A DNA stretch of 36,301 nucleotides from Pseudomonadota bacterium (GTDB lineage Bacteria > Desulfobacterota > Desulfarculia > Adiutricales > JAGVGV01), in contig JAHJTB010000513.1 of the NCBI GenBank assembly GCA_018830135.1, positions 1 to 36,301 on the forward strand. The letters are read 5' to 3'. The notes beneath the pieces are model-generated. The model saw only the letters and a list, made by a program, of their open reading frames with translations. It did no database searches and had not been told where the DNA came from. This document shows, one piece after another, positions 8,021 to 15,085 of this stretch (positions are counted from its first letter, which is position 1; each line of letters opens with the position of its first letter). Made by a program: the position numbers and the translations under genes.

Positions 8021-10136
8021 ATTTTTCCCCTTTTTGAGTTGGTTCAAGGACTACAGCCTGACCGCCTTTCGGGTGGACGCCATCGCCGGGCTGACCGTGG
8101 CCCTGGTACTGATTCCCCAATCCATGGCCTACGCCCAGTTGGCCGGCCTACCGCCCTATTACGGGTTGTACGCCTCGTTTCTGCCGCCCATGATCGCGGC
8201 CCTGTTCGGGTCGAGCCGGCAGTTGGCCACCGGGCCGGTGGCGATCGTCTCGCTGATGACGGCCGCCTCCCTGAGCCCCCTGGCCACGACGGGCAGCGAG
8301 GGCTACATCGCCTACGCCATCCTGCTGGCCCTTCTGGTGGGGGTCTTCCAGTTGGCCCTCGGCCTGTTCAAGCTGGGCGTGGTGGTCAACTTCCTGTCCC
8401 ACCCGGTGGTCAACGGTTTCACCAACGCGGGCGCCATCATCATCGCCTCGTCGCAGTTGTCCAAGATGTTCGGCGTGTACGTGGACACCGCGGAGCATCA
8501 TTACGAGACGATCGCCCGGGTCGTCGAGGCCGCCTTTCATTACACCCACTGGCCGACCCTGTGGATGGGCGCCCTGGCCTTTGCCGTTATGTACGCCTTG
8601 AAGCGACTGGCCCCCAAGGTGCCCAACGTGCTGGTGGCCGTGGCCCTGACCACGCTGATTTCCTGGGGCTTCGGCTTTTCCCACAACGCCAAGGTGGATG
8701 TCTCGACGATCCAGTCTCCCAAGGCCCGGCAACTGGTGTCGGACTTCAACCAGAGCATGAAGGACATGGAGCCGCTGGCCGAGGCGCGCAAGGAGGCCAC
8801 CCTGCGGATCGAAGCGGCCAAGGCCGAGCACGACCCCATCGCGATTCTGGACGCCGAGCACGAGGCCAACGTGCTCTCGGCCCGGATCGAGGCCCTCAAG
8901 CATAAGGCTCATGAGTACCGGGAGCAGATTCGTTACATGCTGTTCGGGGGGGTGAAGGCGCCGGACGGTTCGCTCGCGTTCTACGAAAAGGGCGCCCTGC
9001 CTCAGGGGGCCGAGGGTGACGGGCGGACCTGGCGGATTCGCGTGGGCAACAACGCCCTGGCCCCGGCGGCCCTGACCATGACCGGCGGCGGGGCCGTGAT
9101 CGGAGAGATTCCGCGCGGCCTGCCTTCGCTGACCGTGCCCAGGCTGGACGTGCGGATCATACTGCATCTCCTGCCTTTCGCCGTCATCATCTCGCTCCTG
9201 GGTTTCATGGAGGCCATTTCCATTGCCAAGGCCATGGCCGCCAAGACCGGCCAGCGCCTGGACCCGAACCAGGAACTCATCGGCCAGGGTCTGGCCAACA
9301 TCCTGGGGGCCATCGGCAAGAGTTATCCGGCCTCGGGTTCGTTTTCCCGGTCCGCGGTCAACCTCCAGGCCGGGGCGGTCAGCGGGCTGTCCAGCGTGTT
9401 CACCAGCCTGACCGTTGTCATCGTGCTGCTCTTTTTCACGCCGCTGCTCTTTTTCCTGCCCCAGTCCGTGCTGGCCGCGGTCATCATGCTGGCCGTCATC
9501 GGTCTGATCAACGTCACGGGTTTCGTCCACGCCTGGCGGACCCAGTGGTATGACGGCGCCATTTCGATCATCAGCTTTATCGCCACTCTGGTCTTCGCTC
9601 CGGATCTGGACCGGGGCATCATGATCGGCGTCGTGCTCTCCCTGTGCGTCTTTCTCTACAAGAGCATGCGGCCGACGGTGGCCTCGCTGTCCCGGCACGA
9701 GGACGAGGCCTTCCGGGACGCCCTGGCCTTCGGGCTCAAGGAGTGCGAGCACATCGACATGGTCCGTTTCGACGGCCCGTTGTTCTTCGCCAACGCCAGT
9801 TATCTGGAAGATCAGATCACCGAGCGGATGATGAAGAAGAAGGACCTCAAGCACATCATCATCGCGGCCAACGGCATCAGCGACATGGACGCCTCGGGCG
9901 AGGAGACCCTGTCGCTGCTCATCGACCGGGTCCGGAGCGCCGGAGTGGACATATCCTTCAGTTCGCTGACCGAACCGGTGATGGAGGTGTTCAAACGAAC
10001 ACATCTACTGGAAAAAATCGGTCCGGATCATATATACTCCACGCGGGAAAAGGCCCTTCGGTCGGTTCACGAAACGGCCCATCAACAGGCCGACGAACAG
10101 ACCTGCCCGCTGACCACGGTTTGCCGTGTCGTCTGA
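8010..10136 (+). CDS. SulP-family anion transporter with STAS domain and long internal insertion
   Basis: A 708-residue SulP (SLC26-type) permease. The family signature is near the N-terminus: PQSMAYAQLAGLPPYYGLY, then LATGPVAIVSLM. The membrane domain resumes with GEIPRGLPSL and FMEAISIAKAMA, and the C-terminus is a STAS domain with a DASG motif. Between roughly residues 230 and 363 there is an extra segment of about 130 residues, rich in Ala, Glu, Lys and Arg and coiled-coil-like in its first half. Most SulP proteins are about 550-600 residues long and lack it. I chose the ATG at 8010 because AAGGTAGG precedes it and the protein then starts at a normal SulP N-terminus. A longer in-frame start exists but would read through the TetR gene. 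Sulfate, bicarbonate or another anion could be the substrate. Confidence 0.92.
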   Translation: MLLRFFPFLSWFKDYSLTAFRVDAIAGLTVALVLIPQSMAYAQLAGLPPYYGLYASFLPPMIAALFGSSRQLATGPVAIVSLMTAASLSPLATTGSEGYIAYAILLALLVGVFQLALGLFKLGVVVNFLSHPVVNGFTNAGAIIIASSQLSKMFGVYVDTAEHHYETIARVVEAAFHYTHWPTLWMGALAFAVMYALKRLAPKVPNVLVAVALTTLISWGFGFSHNAKVDVSTIQSPKARQLVSDFNQSMKDMEPLAEARKEATLRIEAAKAEHDPIAILDAEHEANVLSARIEALKHKAHEYREQIRYMLFGGVKAPDGSLAFYEKGALPQGAEGDGRTWRIRVGNNALAPAALTMTGGGAVIGEIPRGLPSLTVPRLDVRIILHLLPFAVIISLLGFMEAISIAKAMAAKTGQRLDPNQELIGQGLANILGAIGKSYPASGSFSRSAVNLQAGAVSGLSSVFTSLTVVIVLLFFTPLLFFLPQSVLAAVIMLAVIGLINVTGFVHAWRTQWYDGAISIISFIATLVFAPDLDRGIMIGVVLSLCVFLYKSMRPTVASLSRHEDEAFRDALAFGLKECEHIDMVRFDGPLFFANASYLEDQITERMMKKKDLKHIIIAANGISDMDASGEETLSLLIDRVRSAGVDISFSSLTEPVMEVFKRTHLLEKIGPDHIYSTREKALRSVHETAHQQADEQTCPLTTVCRVV

Positions 10137-10162
10137 GGCAGATGGGAAGAGGTGGAATAAAA

Positions 10163-11389
10163 ATGTCCAGCATCACGTTGTTCAACGGTATCTTCTGCAA
10201 GGAAAACGCGGTTGCCCGGGAACTGCGGGCCGCCACGGAACTGCCGCTGATCAAGGACGGCGAAATCGTGGCCGACGCGGCCAGGCGGTCCCATATGGCA
10301 GAAAGCAAGATCGCCCGGGCCTTTTCGGCCAAGACCTCGGTCTTCAACCAGTTCACCCATGAAAAGGAACGGGCCGTGGCCTGGCTCAAGCTGGCCCTGG
10401 CCGACCGTCTTCTGGACGGGCCCATGCTGCTTTGGGGGTTTTCCGGGCAGCTCATCCCCAGGGAGATCAGCCATTTCCTTCGCGTCTGCCTGATCGCGGA
10501 CATGAGGTTCCGCCTGGCCGCGGCCTCGGAGGAACGCCGGCTGTCCGAAAAGGAGGCCCTGAAGATCATCCACAAGGAGGACGAGGAATGCGCCCTGTGG
10601 ATGAACTCGATCTTCCAGCAGCCCGATCCCTGGCAGGCCTCGCTGTACGACATGCTCATCCCCATGAACAAGACGACCGTGCCCGAGGCCGTGGGCCTGA
10701 TCACCGCTCAGTTCGGCCAAGGGATCATCGAGCGCACATCCCAGTCGGAAAAGGCCTTGAAGGACTTCCGGCTGGCCGCCGAGGTCGAGCTGGCCCTGTC
10801 CCGCGAGGGACACCACGTGGGCGTCACCGCCCGGGGCGGCCGGGCCGTCCTGACCATCAACAAGCATGTCCTGATGCTCCAGCGCCTGGAAGATGAACTC
10901 AAGGAGATCGCCCGAAAAGTGGCCGGGGTGGAAGACGTGGAAACACGGGTCGGACCGGATTTCTACAAGGCCGACATCTACCGCAAGGTCGACTTCGCCA
11001 CCCCGTCCCGGGTCCTGCTGGTGGACGACGAACGGGACTTCGTCCAGACCCTGTCCGAGCGCCTGCTGATGCGACAGATGGGCGCGGCCGTGGCCTACGA
11101 CGGGGAATCGGCCCTGGACATGGTCCACGAGGACGAGCCGGACGTCATGATTCTCGACCTCAAGATGCCGGGCATCGACGGCATCGAGGTCCTGAGAAGG
11201 GTCAAGGAGAGCCACCGGAACATCGAGGTCATCATTCTGACCGGCCATGGTTCGGAGGCCGACCGGGAGGTCTGCATGGGCCTGGGCGCTTTTGCTTATC
11301 TGCAGAAGCCGGTGGACATCGAGATTCTCAGCGAGACCCTCAGGCGTGCCCACGACCGGATTCGCGAGAGACAGGAAGCGAAAAACTAG
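10163..11389 (+). CDS. Cytidylate-kinase-like domain fused to a response-regulator receiver
   Basis: A 408-residue soluble protein. Residues 1 to about 195 resemble the cytidylate kinase-like family: SSITLFNGIFCKENAVAREL at the N-terminus in the position of a P-loop, then a helix with the KIARAF pattern, and HFLRVCLIADMRFR where CMP-kinase relatives have their lid arginines. The usual GSGG-type P-loop glycines are missing, so it is probably a non-catalytic or altered nucleotide-binding domain. Residues about 210-275 look like a small BON-like or alpha/beta domain. Residues about 283-400 form a CheY-like receiver with acidic pair D288/D289, phospho-acceptor D332, and conserved T and K. GAGGTGG precedes the chosen ATG. 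There is no DNA-binding output domain. It is probably a partner of the kinase encoded next, possibly tying nucleotide sensing to the relay. Confidence 0.82.
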   Translation: MSSITLFNGIFCKENAVARELRAATELPLIKDGEIVADAARRSHMAESKIARAFSAKTSVFNQFTHEKERAVAWLKLALADRLLDGPMLLWGFSGQLIPREISHFLRVCLIADMRFRLAAASEERRLSEKEALKIIHKEDEECALWMNSIFQQPDPWQASLYDMLIPMNKTTVPEAVGLITAQFGQGIIERTSQSEKALKDFRLAAEVELALSREGHHVGVTARGGRAVLTINKHVLMLQRLEDELKEIARKVAGVEDVETRVGPDFYKADIYRKVDFATPSRVLLVDDERDFVQTLSERLLMRQMGAAVAYDGESALDMVHEDEPDVMILDLKMPGIDGIEVLRRVKESHRNIEVIILTGHGSEADREVCMGLGAFAYLQKPVDIEILSETLRRAHDRIRERQEAKN

Positions 11390-11446
11390 ACCAGCCGCCC
11401 CGGACCGCGGCCTGCGCCCGGCTCCGGGGCCCGGAAATCAGGCTCC

Positions 11447-13186
11447 ATGTCGCTATTTCCGAAAATCAAACCGGCCTTTTGGGACATCGGCTACCGGGAA
11501 GCCGGACCGTACCGCCACTCGCTGCGCTTCAGGCGAATGTGGTATCTGGTCGTCATCCTGACGGCCAGCGTATCCATCGGGCCGCTGATTGCCATGGCCT
11601 TCTTCGACTACAACGTGACCCGAACGGCCGCGGAATCGGAAATCATCCTGCGGACCGCCCGCCTGGTGTCGAACACCCGGCGGACGGTCACGTTTTTCCT
11701 GGTCGAGGGCCAGTTCGCCCTGGATTTCGTGGTCCGGGACAACACCTATGAACAGCTCAGCGACCGGTATCGGCTGGCCGCTATTTTGGGCAGCCTGAAA
11801 AAGACATTCGGAGGGTTCACCGACCTGGGCGTGATCGATTCCAAGGGACTCCAGTTGTCCTATGTCGGGCCCTACGTGCTCGAGGGCGTCTTTTACGACG
11901 ATCAGGCCTGGTTTCACGAGGTGGTCAAGCGGGGCAAATACATCAGCGAGGTATTTCTCGGCTACCGGCACGTACCGCACATGATCGTCGCCGTCAAACA
12001 GCCGCTTCCGGACGGCTCGTTTTTCATCCTGCGGGCCACGGTGGACACGGAACGTTTCAACTACCTGCTCTCCCACCTGGAGGTGGACGGTTTCGGCGAC
12101 GCCTACATCATCAACCGGCACGGCATCCTGCAGACGCCTTCCCGGAGCCACGGCAACATCCTGGAAAAAATGAGCCTGGAAGTCCCGCCCTACTCCCCCA
12201 AGACCCAGGTATACGAGACCCGGAGCCCCGACGGACTGCCGCTTCTGGTGGGGTACGCCTACATCGAGGAGACCAATTCGATCCTGATGATCGTCAAACA
12301 GAAGGACGCGCTGATGAAACCGTGGTACGACACCCGGAAGTTCATCATCGTCTTTCTGGTCGTCGGTATCACGATCATCCTCATCGTCATCCTGGGCGTG
12401 ACCACCTTTCTGGTCAACAAGACCTTTCAGGCGGATGAAAAGCGGGTCATGGCCCTGCACCAGGTCGAGTACGAGGCCAAGCTGGCCTCGATCGGCCGTC
12501 TGGCCGCCGGCGTGGCCCACGAAATTAACAATCCCCTGGCCATCATCAACGAAAAGGCCGGCCTGATCAAAGACCTGTTCAACTACACCCAGAACTACCA
12601 GGCGGACGAGAAACTGATCGGCCTCTTGGACTCGATCCTGTCATCGGTCGAGCGCTGTTCCAGGATCACCCGCAGGCTGCTGGGATTCGCCCGCCACTTC
12701 GACCTCTCGGTCCAGCGGATCGACCTGGCCGAGATCATCGATGACGTATTGGGCTTTCTGAAAAAGGAAGCCGAATACCGGGGCATCCAGGTCCACATCC
12801 ACATCGACGCCGACGTCCCGAACATCGAAAGCGACCGGGGCAAACTACAGCAGATACTTCTCAACCTGATCAACAATTCCTTTGCCGCCATGGATGACGG
12901 CGGGACCCTGGAGGTCAAGGCCCAGACCAGTCCGGGCTACCGGGCCACGATCAGGATTTCCGACAACGGCTGCGGCATCCCCGAAGCAAATCTGAACCGC
13001 ATCTTCGAGCCGTTTTTTTCCACGAAAAAGGAGTCAGGTGGAACGGGCCTCGGCCTATCCATCACCTATGGTCTGGTTCAGGAGTTGGGAGGAGAAATCA
13101 CGGTTCAGAGTGAGGCGGGCAAAGGAACGGCTTTCACGATCATCCTGCCCGTCCGCCTTGCGGTAAAGGAAAGGCCAATTCAATGA
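11447..13186 (+). CDS. Membrane sensor histidine kinase with periplasmic Cache domain
   Basis: A 579-residue kinase. One membrane helix lies near residues 31-53 and a second near 298-323. The 240 residues between them have the look of a double Cache sensor, with VIDSKGLQLSYVG and FYDDQAWFHEVVKRGKYISEVFLG. The cytoplasmic part has a HisKA domain of the NtrB type with the phospho-accepting H358 in GVAHEINNPLA, then a complete HATPase domain: NLINNSFAAM (N box), DNGCGIP (G1), the F box around IFEPFFSTK and GGTGLGLSI (G2). The ribosome-binding site is poor. The stop overlaps the following receiver gene (ATGA). It probably senses a small periplasmic ligand and phosphorylates the neighbouring receivers. 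Confidence 0.93.
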   Translation: MSLFPKIKPAFWDIGYREAGPYRHSLRFRRMWYLVVILTASVSIGPLIAMAFFDYNVTRTAAESEIILRTARLVSNTRRTVTFFLVEGQFALDFVVRDNTYEQLSDRYRLAAILGSLKKTFGGFTDLGVIDSKGLQLSYVGPYVLEGVFYDDQAWFHEVVKRGKYISEVFLGYRHVPHMIVAVKQPLPDGSFFILRATVDTERFNYLLSHLEVDGFGDAYIINRHGILQTPSRSHGNILEKMSLEVPPYSPKTQVYETRSPDGLPLLVGYAYIEETNSILMIVKQKDALMKPWYDTRKFIIVFLVVGITIILIVILGVTTFLVNKTFQADEKRVMALHQVEYEAKLASIGRLAAGVAHEINNPLAIINEKAGLIKDLFNYTQNYQADEKLIGLLDSILSSVERCSRITRRLLGFARHFDLSVQRIDLAEIIDDVLGFLKKEAEYRGIQVHIHIDADVPNIESDRGKLQQILLNLINNSFAAMDDGGTLEVKAQTSPGYRATIRISDNGCGIPEANLNRIFEPFFSTKKESGGTGLGLSITYGLVQELGGEITVQSEAGKGTAFTIILPVRLAVKERPIQ

Positions 13187-13548
13187 AGGTGTTGCTCGTG
13201 GATGACGAACGGGAACTGGTATCGGCGATGGCGGAACGCTTGACCATCAGGGGCATCGAGGCCGACTGGGTCAGTACGGGGTCCGAAGCCCTGGAACTGG
13301 CCGACCGCGAAACTTACGACGTGGCCGTGCTGGATGTTAAAATGCCGGTGATGAGCGGCCTGGAACTCATGAAGGAGATGGAGAGAAAGAATCCGGACCT
13401 GAAATTCATTTTCCTGACCGGTCATGGCTCGGAAAAGGATTTTCAGACCTACATGGCCGAAGAGGGGACCTCGTTTTACCTGGTCAAACCCATCAGGATC
13501 GAGGAACTCATCGCCAAGATTCACGCGGCTTTGGGGATGAAGGAGTAA
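13183..13548 (+). CDS. Single-domain response regulator (CheY-like)
   Basis: A 121-residue stand-alone receiver domain. It has the acidic pair at D7/D8 in LLVDDE, the phospho-acceptor D51 (VLDVKMP), the switch threonine in FLTGHG and the lysine in LVKPI. There is no output domain. Its ATG overlaps the sensor kinase stop (ATGA), and an AAAGGAAAGG stretch lies upstream, so translation is probably coupled. It could shuttle phosphoryl groups from the kinase to the H-box protein encoded three bases downstream, as in a Spo0F-like step. Confidence 0.93.
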   Translation: MKVLLVDDERELVSAMAERLTIRGIEADWVSTGSEALELADRETYDVAVLDVKMPVMSGLELMKEMERKNPDLKFIFLTGHGSEKDFQTYMAEEGTSFYLVKPIRIEELIAKIHAALGMKE

Positions 13549-13551
13549 ACC

Positions 13552-14220
13552 ATGGCATGCGAGTGGCCGATCGTCGGCCCCCAGGGGCTGCGATTCTGCG
13601 AAAAGATCACGGCATCGATCTCCCATGACTTCAAGAACATGCTGGCCATCATCAACGAAAGCGCGGGCCTGCTGGGAGACTTGATCGTCATGTCCGAGGG
13701 GGGCCGGCCCCTGGACCTGGGCCGGGTCAAGACCGTGGCCGATCGGATAACCAAACAGGTCTTACGGGCCGACAAACTGGTCAAGCACATGAACCAGTTC
13801 GCCCACAGCTATGGCGATCCGGTCAAGAGTCTGAACCTGAACGAACTGCTCGACATGATGTCCGCCCTCGCCCTCCGCCTGTCCTCCATGGCCGGAGTCA
13901 CGCTGGTCCCGCCCCCCCCCGGTTCGCCGGCGGTGGCGGTCACGACCTGGCCCTTTTTCCTGGAGCACATGGTCTGGCGCTGCCTGGAACTGGCCATGGG
14001 CGCGGCCGGGGCGGGCAAGGAGGTCGGGCTGGAGGCGGAAACGACCGGGACCGGGGCCCGTATCCGCTTCACGCGGCTTGCCGGGCTGGCCGAGGCCTCC
14101 CTGGATGGGTTCCCCGGGATCGGTGGGCAGGCCCTGCTGGACGCGCTCGAAGCGGACGTCCGCGTGGACGCGGAGGCCGGGGAGATCGTGCTGAGCCTGC
14201 CCCAAAAAATTGAGGCCTGA
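13552..14220 (+). CDS. Histidine-kinase-like phosphotransfer protein without a recognisable ATPase
   Basis: A 222-residue cytoplasmic protein. The N-terminal half is a dimerisation/histidine phosphotransfer helix pair with an H-box at H25: ITASISHDFKNMLAIINE. This is very similar to the H-box of the sensor kinase upstream. The C-terminal half sits where a HATPase domain should be, but shows none of the N, G1, F or G2 motifs; it is rich in Gly, Ala and Pro instead. That layout recalls phosphotransferases of the Spo0B and ChpT type, which pass phosphate between receivers without using ATP. AAGGAG lies six bases before the ATG. It is encoded between two single-domain receivers, which fits such a role. 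A degenerate kinase that only sequesters phosphate is the alternative. Confidence 0.72.
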   Translation: MACEWPIVGPQGLRFCEKITASISHDFKNMLAIINESAGLLGDLIVMSEGGRPLDLGRVKTVADRITKQVLRADKLVKHMNQFAHSYGDPVKSLNLNELLDMMSALALRLSSMAGVTLVPPPPGSPAVAVTTWPFFLEHMVWRCLELAMGAAGAGKEVGLEAETTGTGARIRFTRLAGLAEASLDGFPGIGGQALLDALEADVRVDAEAGEIVLSLPQKIEA

Positions 14221-14333
14221 GGCCCGCCTTGCCCGGACGATCCGTGATGCGGCGCGGCAGATGAGTCATGAACCGTTCGGGCTAGTAGATGTCGGGTGTC
14301 CGGACTTTAGTCTTAAAGCCAAGGAGAAGGACC

Positions 14334-14762
14334 ATGGAAGAAAAAGTGTTGATCGTCGACGACGACCCGGATTTCCTGGAGGCCCTGGCCGACCGGATGC
14401 GGGCCAACGGCATGAACGTCACGACGAGCATGTCGGCCAAACAAGCCATTGAAATGACCGCCACGCAGGCCTTTGACGCCGTCGTCCTGGACCTGATCAT
14501 GCCGGAAATGGACGGCCTGGAAACCCTCGAGGCGCTGAAAAAAACACGCCCCGACCTCCAGGTCATCCTGCTGACCGGTCATGCCACGGTGACCAAGGGC
14601 ATCGAGGCCATGAAGCTCGGGGCCATGGACTTTATCGAAAAACCGGCGGACCTGAAGACCATCACCGAAAAAATCAAAAAGGCCCATGCCCGGCGGATGA
14701 TCATCACCGAAAAGCGAACCCAGGAAAAAATCCAGAAAATCATTCAGGAAAAGGGTTGGTAG
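14334..14762 (+). CDS. Single-domain response regulator (CheY-like)
   Basis: A 142-residue receiver with D9, D10 and D11 in LIVDDD, phospho-acceptor D53 (VVLDLIMPEMDG), the threonine in LLTGHA and lysine in FIEKPA. A short basic helix rich in Lys, Arg and Gln follows the receiver and ends the protein. The ATG at 14334 is chosen because AAGGAGAAGG precedes it; an upstream in-frame ATG gives an unlikely basic extension. It closes the signalling cluster and has no DNA-binding domain. The 113-base gap before it, larger than the others in the cluster, could hold a separate promoter. Confidence 0.92.
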   Translation: MEEKVLIVDDDPDFLEALADRMRANGMNVTTSMSAKQAIEMTATQAFDAVVLDLIMPEMDGLETLEALKKTRPDLQVILLTGHATVTKGIEAMKLGAMDFIEKPADLKTITEKIKKAHARRMIITEKRTQEKIQKIIQEKGW

Positions 14763-14768
14763 CCCCAC

Positions 14769-14786
14769 GGGCCGGAGACCCGGCCC
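14769..14786 (+). terminator. Hairpin after the signalling cluster
   Basis: GGGCCGG-AGAC-CCGGCCC is a perfect 7-bp stem with a 4-base loop, starting six bases after the stop. No clear T-run follows. Confidence 0.5.
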
Positions 14787-14810
14787 CTCCCTGATCGTGA
14801 CGACCCCGAT

Positions 14811-14851
14811 GCGGTCGGCCGGGGGCCGGGGATTACCCGGCCGCCGACCGC
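14811..14851. terminator. Large GC-rich hairpin
   Basis: GCGGTCGGC (14811-14819) pairs perfectly with GCCGACCGC (14843-14851), and the inner bases can extend the stem. It probably stops or stabilises transcripts converging between the receiver and helicase genes. No T-run is present. Confidence 0.45.
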
Positions 14852-14885
14852 GTCCGCACCCGTCCGCAACCCGGATTCAGATAAG

Positions 14886-14919
14886 CATGTTGGGTTACCC
14901 TTTGCCATAACCCTGCATG
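14886..14919. repeat. GGGTTA-type palindromic repeat
   Basis: GGGTTA (14892-14897) and TAACCC (14908-14913) form the core; flanking CATG arms extend it to 10 of 12 matching positions. The core TTGGGTTAC-C-CTT resembles the palindrome at 17801-17847 on the other side of the helicase gene. Confidence 0.5.
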
Positions 14920-15085
14920 ACTACATGACCGACGTGGGCGCCCCGGCAACCCGATCCGCCGTGAGTGACGGCGCCTGCGCCAGGAGGCCTCGGGCGTCCA
15001 CCTCAACGCCATCCTGCTCAAACACCCGTCCCGCGCCCGCCAGGGCTTTCTTCGGCCGTTTCAATCTTCAGCTTTCCGGCCACAA

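Larger units (their letters stand above)
14763..15085. other. Intergenic region with two hairpins and a GGGTTA palindrome, no gene seen
   Basis: This is the space between the last receiver gene and the converging helicase gene. It holds the terminator-like stems at 14769-14786 and 14811-14851 and a palindromic repeat at 14886-14919. No reading frame here shows a family signature. Confidence 0.6.
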
